Assembly: GCA_905250115.1 (NCBI GenBank)
Contig: CAJNOI010000001.1
Span: 759,115-823,114, forward strand
Length of the DNA: 64,000 nucleotides
Direction of reading: 5' to 3'
DNA from: Adineta steineri
Lineage: Eukaryota; Rotifera; Eurotatoria; Adinetida; Adinetidae
The notes under the pieces are model-generated. The model was not told where the DNA came from. It did no database searches and saw only the letters and a program-made list of their open reading frames with translations. Below are positions 60,276 to 64,000 of this stretch, one piece after another (position 1 is the first letter of the stretch; each line of letters opens with the position of its first letter). Position numbers and translations under genes: made by a program.

Positions 60276-61312
60276 TTATGGTTGTGGTTCTACTTCATTT
60301 GCAGCTAATTGTAACCGTTTACAATGTTTAAAAACCTTGACGAAAAGAACATAAGTTAACTGTCGACGAAATCGTTCAGATACACAAACGTATATATAAA
60401 ATGGACACTATAATAAGAAAAGAATTTAAATACAACAATCTTATATCAATAATTGATACTTACTGCCGGATAAAAATAATATATTGAGTAACTTATAATT
60501 TGTACCAATCTGAATTTGGCTAATACAACAGGATCTTTACTTGTATTTATATATGGTCCCATGATACTTACTATATTATAACATAGAAGAGAAAAAGTAT
60601 TAAAAATAACTTGAACAAGAAGCATGCTTGTTAATTGTTTGTCTAATTCACGTCGGACGAGAGGTACAATCCGATAAGCTATATTTTTTGTATTATAATA
60701 TGCTAAAATTCCAAATAATGCTGTAAGAAAATTAGGTAGAAATCCTTGCATTATAATTTGATGAAAATTAGTATTATATCGATCAAAAGTAGGATTTGTA
60801 TTCATACAACTAAGTTTGTTTGTAGTTAATGAAAGAACAATATCATAATATATTGGATAAAGAATTGAGAAAATTGACCAAAATATAATAGTTATTGCAG
60901 TTAAATATCGAGTTGTTGTTATATTACTCCATTTTTGCCAACGTACACGTTTACAAGTTGCAAAGTATTGATCTATTGTAGCTAAACACATACATGTAAG
61001 TGTTATTAATGAAAATGTTTGAAAAAGATAAATTCGAAGTTTACAATAAGGTCTTGACATGATTGTCCAATCAATAGAAAATCCAGAGATAACAAAACGT
61101 GAAAGTGCTCCTAGCAATAATTGACCAACATTTAAACAAGATACAATAATTAAATAGAATGAACATGTATTTTCTCGAAATGTTTTTAAACTGAGAAATA
61201 CAAGAATATTGAGAAATCCACCAGGAATACCAATAATAAGATTGAATCCATTTAAATAAATAGCAACTTGTTGTGAAGCATAATCGAATGATGAAGTAGA
61301 TGTAGACGCCAT
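60276..61312 (-). CDS. Tandem GPCR paralogue 4 (rhodopsin-like, DQY motif)
   Basis: Two exons (61312-60464, 60407-60276) encode 326 residues from the ATG at 61312 (MASTSTSSF). TM1 reads GIPGGFLNILVFLSL (GN replaced by GG). The TM3 end is TIDQYFAT. The loop VRRELDKQLTSMLL is shared with the other copies. TM7 begins FYPAVS and, after the phase-0 intron, CPFYIYVCVSERFRRQL. The second extracellular loop differs most from the other copies, which is where ligand choice is usually set. It is the most upstream gene of the array on the minus strand. Confidence 0.88.
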
Positions 61313-62046
61313 TTGAATGCTTAAAAACTAACACTGATAAATATTAGTTCTCATCATTTTATATTTGAAGACTAGTCTACATCCTTGCTACCAATTAAAG
61401 ATTCTATTCTTTCACATAATAACCATTAGGTAGAGGATCATATACTATAATTTCCAGGTTCTATTCAGAACTTTGACGAGACAGATATTTTTAAAGCATG
61501 ATTTTTAATGATACTTCCTTTCAATCTTAATTGAAATTGCTTATAATGAAACTGGGTATTCGAATATCGATAGATACCAAATTGTTGTTACATAAAAAAA
61601 AATATCATGCTTTTTCCGTTTCGTATTTCTATATCATCAGGAGAATATGAATGAGTACATTTCTATCATCACTTTTTTTTGTAGAAAAATCATTAAGACT
61701 ACAAAGTATTAATCCGAATCATGTGAATCTATTATATAACTGTTAAGAGACTAATTTTCATACATTCAAATATATCAGGAATATCATTTTTATTTTCAAT
61801 ATCTATATGGCATCTTTCTCTTTTCAAAAAAAAAAACAAAACAGATAACAAAGCATTTCTCTCTTATGAACTTAACTATACAAGAGTAATAAATGCAACT
61901 ACAAGAAGAAAACAAACATGCACACAACATATATGAGATTTCATATAATACACAACAAAACAAAATAACTACAATGACTATAAGCTACAAAATCATTTGG
62001 TAACAAAAACCATCGGAAAAAAAAGTTCATTTCTTTTTTTCTTATT
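61313..62046. other. Spacer between GPCR 4 and the Patched-like gene
   Basis: About 730 bp of AT-rich DNA. It holds the promoter side of GPCR 4 and the 3' untranslated region of the Patched-like gene; no other feature is seen. Confidence 0.4.
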
Positions 62047-64000
62047 TTAAATTGAACTGTTAATACTTGTACTTATTTCGTAAGTACTAGTTTTAATTTC
62101 TGTTCCATTTGTTAATATTTGACTTCCATCAATAATTGTTACTATTGGTATTTGAACTTTATTTATTTGTTCATCATTTTTATTAATTGATCGAAATAAA
62201 TAACAACATGATGGAAGAATGAAATTAATTAATATTAAACATATAATTGATTGATACATTAATGAATTACGTATGATACGAAAAACATATGATTGTATAG
62301 GATAACAATACAAAACCAGTAAAGAAATCATTAATGAAAATATTATACGATTATAGTTCCATTTCGAACTTAATCTATTATAACATGTATGAATTAAAGT
62401 ATCAAGAAATAGAATTGATATAATATATAACCAAAGTCCATTGGCAAAATTAACTGTTAAATTATGAAATAAATATAAACAAGTTAATGTACCTGTTAAT
62501 AATGCAAGTAAATGAGATATAATGAGAAGACTATTTTTCAATGAAATAAATGGAATCAATGTACTAATAAAACTACATATGATTAATAAAAGTATTAATA
62601 GATATATTTCAACACGTATTTGTTCTAAAGATTCATAAGATGCATAGAGCATACTGTATGGAAATACATCAGGTAAAGGACTTTCATTTGCATAAGTATA
62701 CATATTTTCCATTGTTCGAATATCTTCACGATCACCTAAAAAGAAATAAAATAATATTTGAATTAAGATAAATAATTATCTAACCTTTAATAGATGTGGT
62801 TTGGCAGTAGAATCTTGATGCTATTATTGTTGAATGATTATGTCCATCGGATACAACTAAATCATTATGTGAAAATGGTGTTATACGAAATTCTAATGGT
62901 TCTTTTCCTGTTTTTATAACAGTAATATTTTCATGATCTAACCATAATAATTTAAAATTATTTGCTCTTGTTTCATTTTGACATTGTTGAATTAAAGTAT
63001 TCATAGCTGATTTAGTTTGTTCATTTTCATAATTAATTGATTCAGATATTGTAAACATAGTAACAGGACCAATATCATAATCATCGACTTGTGATTGCAT
63101 ATGTGCTCGTAATGAATATGCATCACGTGGAAGAAATTCATCATCAAATAAACGTGTATCAACTGAAAGTCCAAACCAAATACTTGATATAAGAAATACA
63201 ATAAATATTAAACATAAAATAGCAGAAAGAAATGTTTTCATAATTGAATTATTATTTAATATTGAATAAATTTTATTTTTTAATAAATTAAATTTATTTG
63301 ATTTTTTCGTTCTATTTGTATAATAATCGTTTGATAAAGGAAAACAAAATAATGAATGACGACGTGTTGAAATACGTTTTAATGTTATAACAAGACATGA
63401 TGAAAAAAATGTTGCATGTACTAAATAATTCATTAATATATATAATACTAATGTTAAAGAAATAAGTGTTGTTGTTAACATTGGTGAAAGAGTTGAAAAT
63501 ATTACATAAACAATTGATATAATTAATGTTGATATCATAAAATATGGATGAGTTGTTTCAATAATTGATGAAAGAATTTTTTCAATATCAATTTCAGATG
63601 AGACATCAGTTATTGTAGTTAATTGTTCTTTAATTATTCGATGATATTCACCACATACAATTGAAAAACGCATACAATCAATGACTAGAATTCAATCATT
63701 AGATTCTATAGAATTTTTGTGTGAAAACTTACTAGCTATAATAAAGACCAGTAAAGCCATTGGCTCAATAATTTGAATACGAAATAGTGATAATATACCA
63801 AATGTAGCGCCAGTTGAAAGCGCAATACTGAATAATCCACAAATAGGTAAATAACCAACTGATGTATGAGTATTGCCTTGAATACTTAGAAAGAAACAAA
63901 CAAGAATAAAGAATATGACGATCACTAAGCTCATATATAATCCTTCATCATGTGCTTTTTTCATAATAGTATCTTTTATAGCTGTTGATGTTGATGGTAA
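62047..64000 (-). CDS. Patched/RND-type membrane protein, C-terminal part (runs off window)
   Basis: Three exons are visible: 64000-63733 (open to the window edge), 63684-62785 and 62735-62047, about 618 residues in frame to a TAA. The first contains two membrane segments in a sterol-sensing-domain-like order (MSLVIVIFFILVCFFLSIQG; VGYLPICGLFSIALSTGATFGIL). The second has paired membrane helices, a cytoplasmic Lys/Asn-rich loop, another helix, then a long extracellular loop starting GLSVDTRLFDDEFLPRDAYSL, which matches the second ectodomain start of Patched-domain proteins. The last exon has several more helices that look rearranged relative to the usual final bundle, and a Thr/Ser/Ile-rich tail. 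It is probably a multi-pass lipid or sterol transporter of the PTCHD/PTR group. The N-terminal half is outside the window. Confidence 0.75.

Noticed and set aside
1..64000. tRNA, rRNA, CRISPR arrays, bacterial promoters or operons.
   Set aside because: By eye I found no tRNA-like B-box with matching arms, no rRNA blocks and no spacer-repeat array. The intron-rich architecture is eukaryotic, so bacterial signals would not be meaningful.

Overview
The window looks like metazoan nuclear DNA from a bdelloid rotifer (Rotaria/Adineta type). It is very AT-rich. Genes are split by many tiny introns (mostly about 50-70 bp, GT-AG, with T-rich acceptors) and separated by AT-rich intergenic DNA. The gene content fits: a tandem family of small DQY-motif GPCRs, an NHL-repeat fragment, an F-box/leucine-rich-repeat gene, a secreted nuclease-like gene without introns, and ordinary animal genes. 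The species assignment is inference from these features; no marker gene is present. Two assembly gaps (10 N at 38566, 100 N at 57023) interrupt genes.

Left part (1-16.3 kb): a complete aryl hydrocarbon receptor gene (10 exons, + strand), a secreted cysteine-rich peptide (-), an unrecognised 490-residue protein (+), an approximately 765-bp insertion-like element around a near-perfect 94-bp-arm hairpin, and a three-exon neuropeptide-type GPCR (-).

Middle part (19.9-38.8 kb): a secreted endonuclease/exonuclease/phosphatase-fold enzyme (+), a C2H2 zinc-finger factor with EGR-like recognition residues (+), a Gdown1/POLR2M-like RNA polymerase II regulator (-), a complete PARP3-like ADP-ribosyltransferase with an intact H-Y-E triad (-), an F-box + LRR gene built from a tandemly duplicated 141-bp exon-plus-intron unit (+), and two tandem Rho-type GTPases (-), the second cut off by a gap.

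Right part (39.5-64 kb): a 21-exon CFAP92/KIAA1257-like ciliary protein (+), a tiny Gly/Thr-rich disordered protein (+), a secreted protein with VWC-like cysteine modules (+), a probable neuropeptide precursor (-), four tandem paralogous GPCRs (-) with a broken NHL-repeat gene between the first two, and the 3' part of a Patched-like transporter (-) that runs off the right edge.

The genes do not form a pathway. The only local functional hint is a peptide-precursor gene beside a cluster of peptide-receptor-like GPCRs. Exon coordinates were derived by hand from splice consensus, reading-frame continuity and family similarity. All multi-exon models below close in frame to a stop codon, except the ones marked partial.
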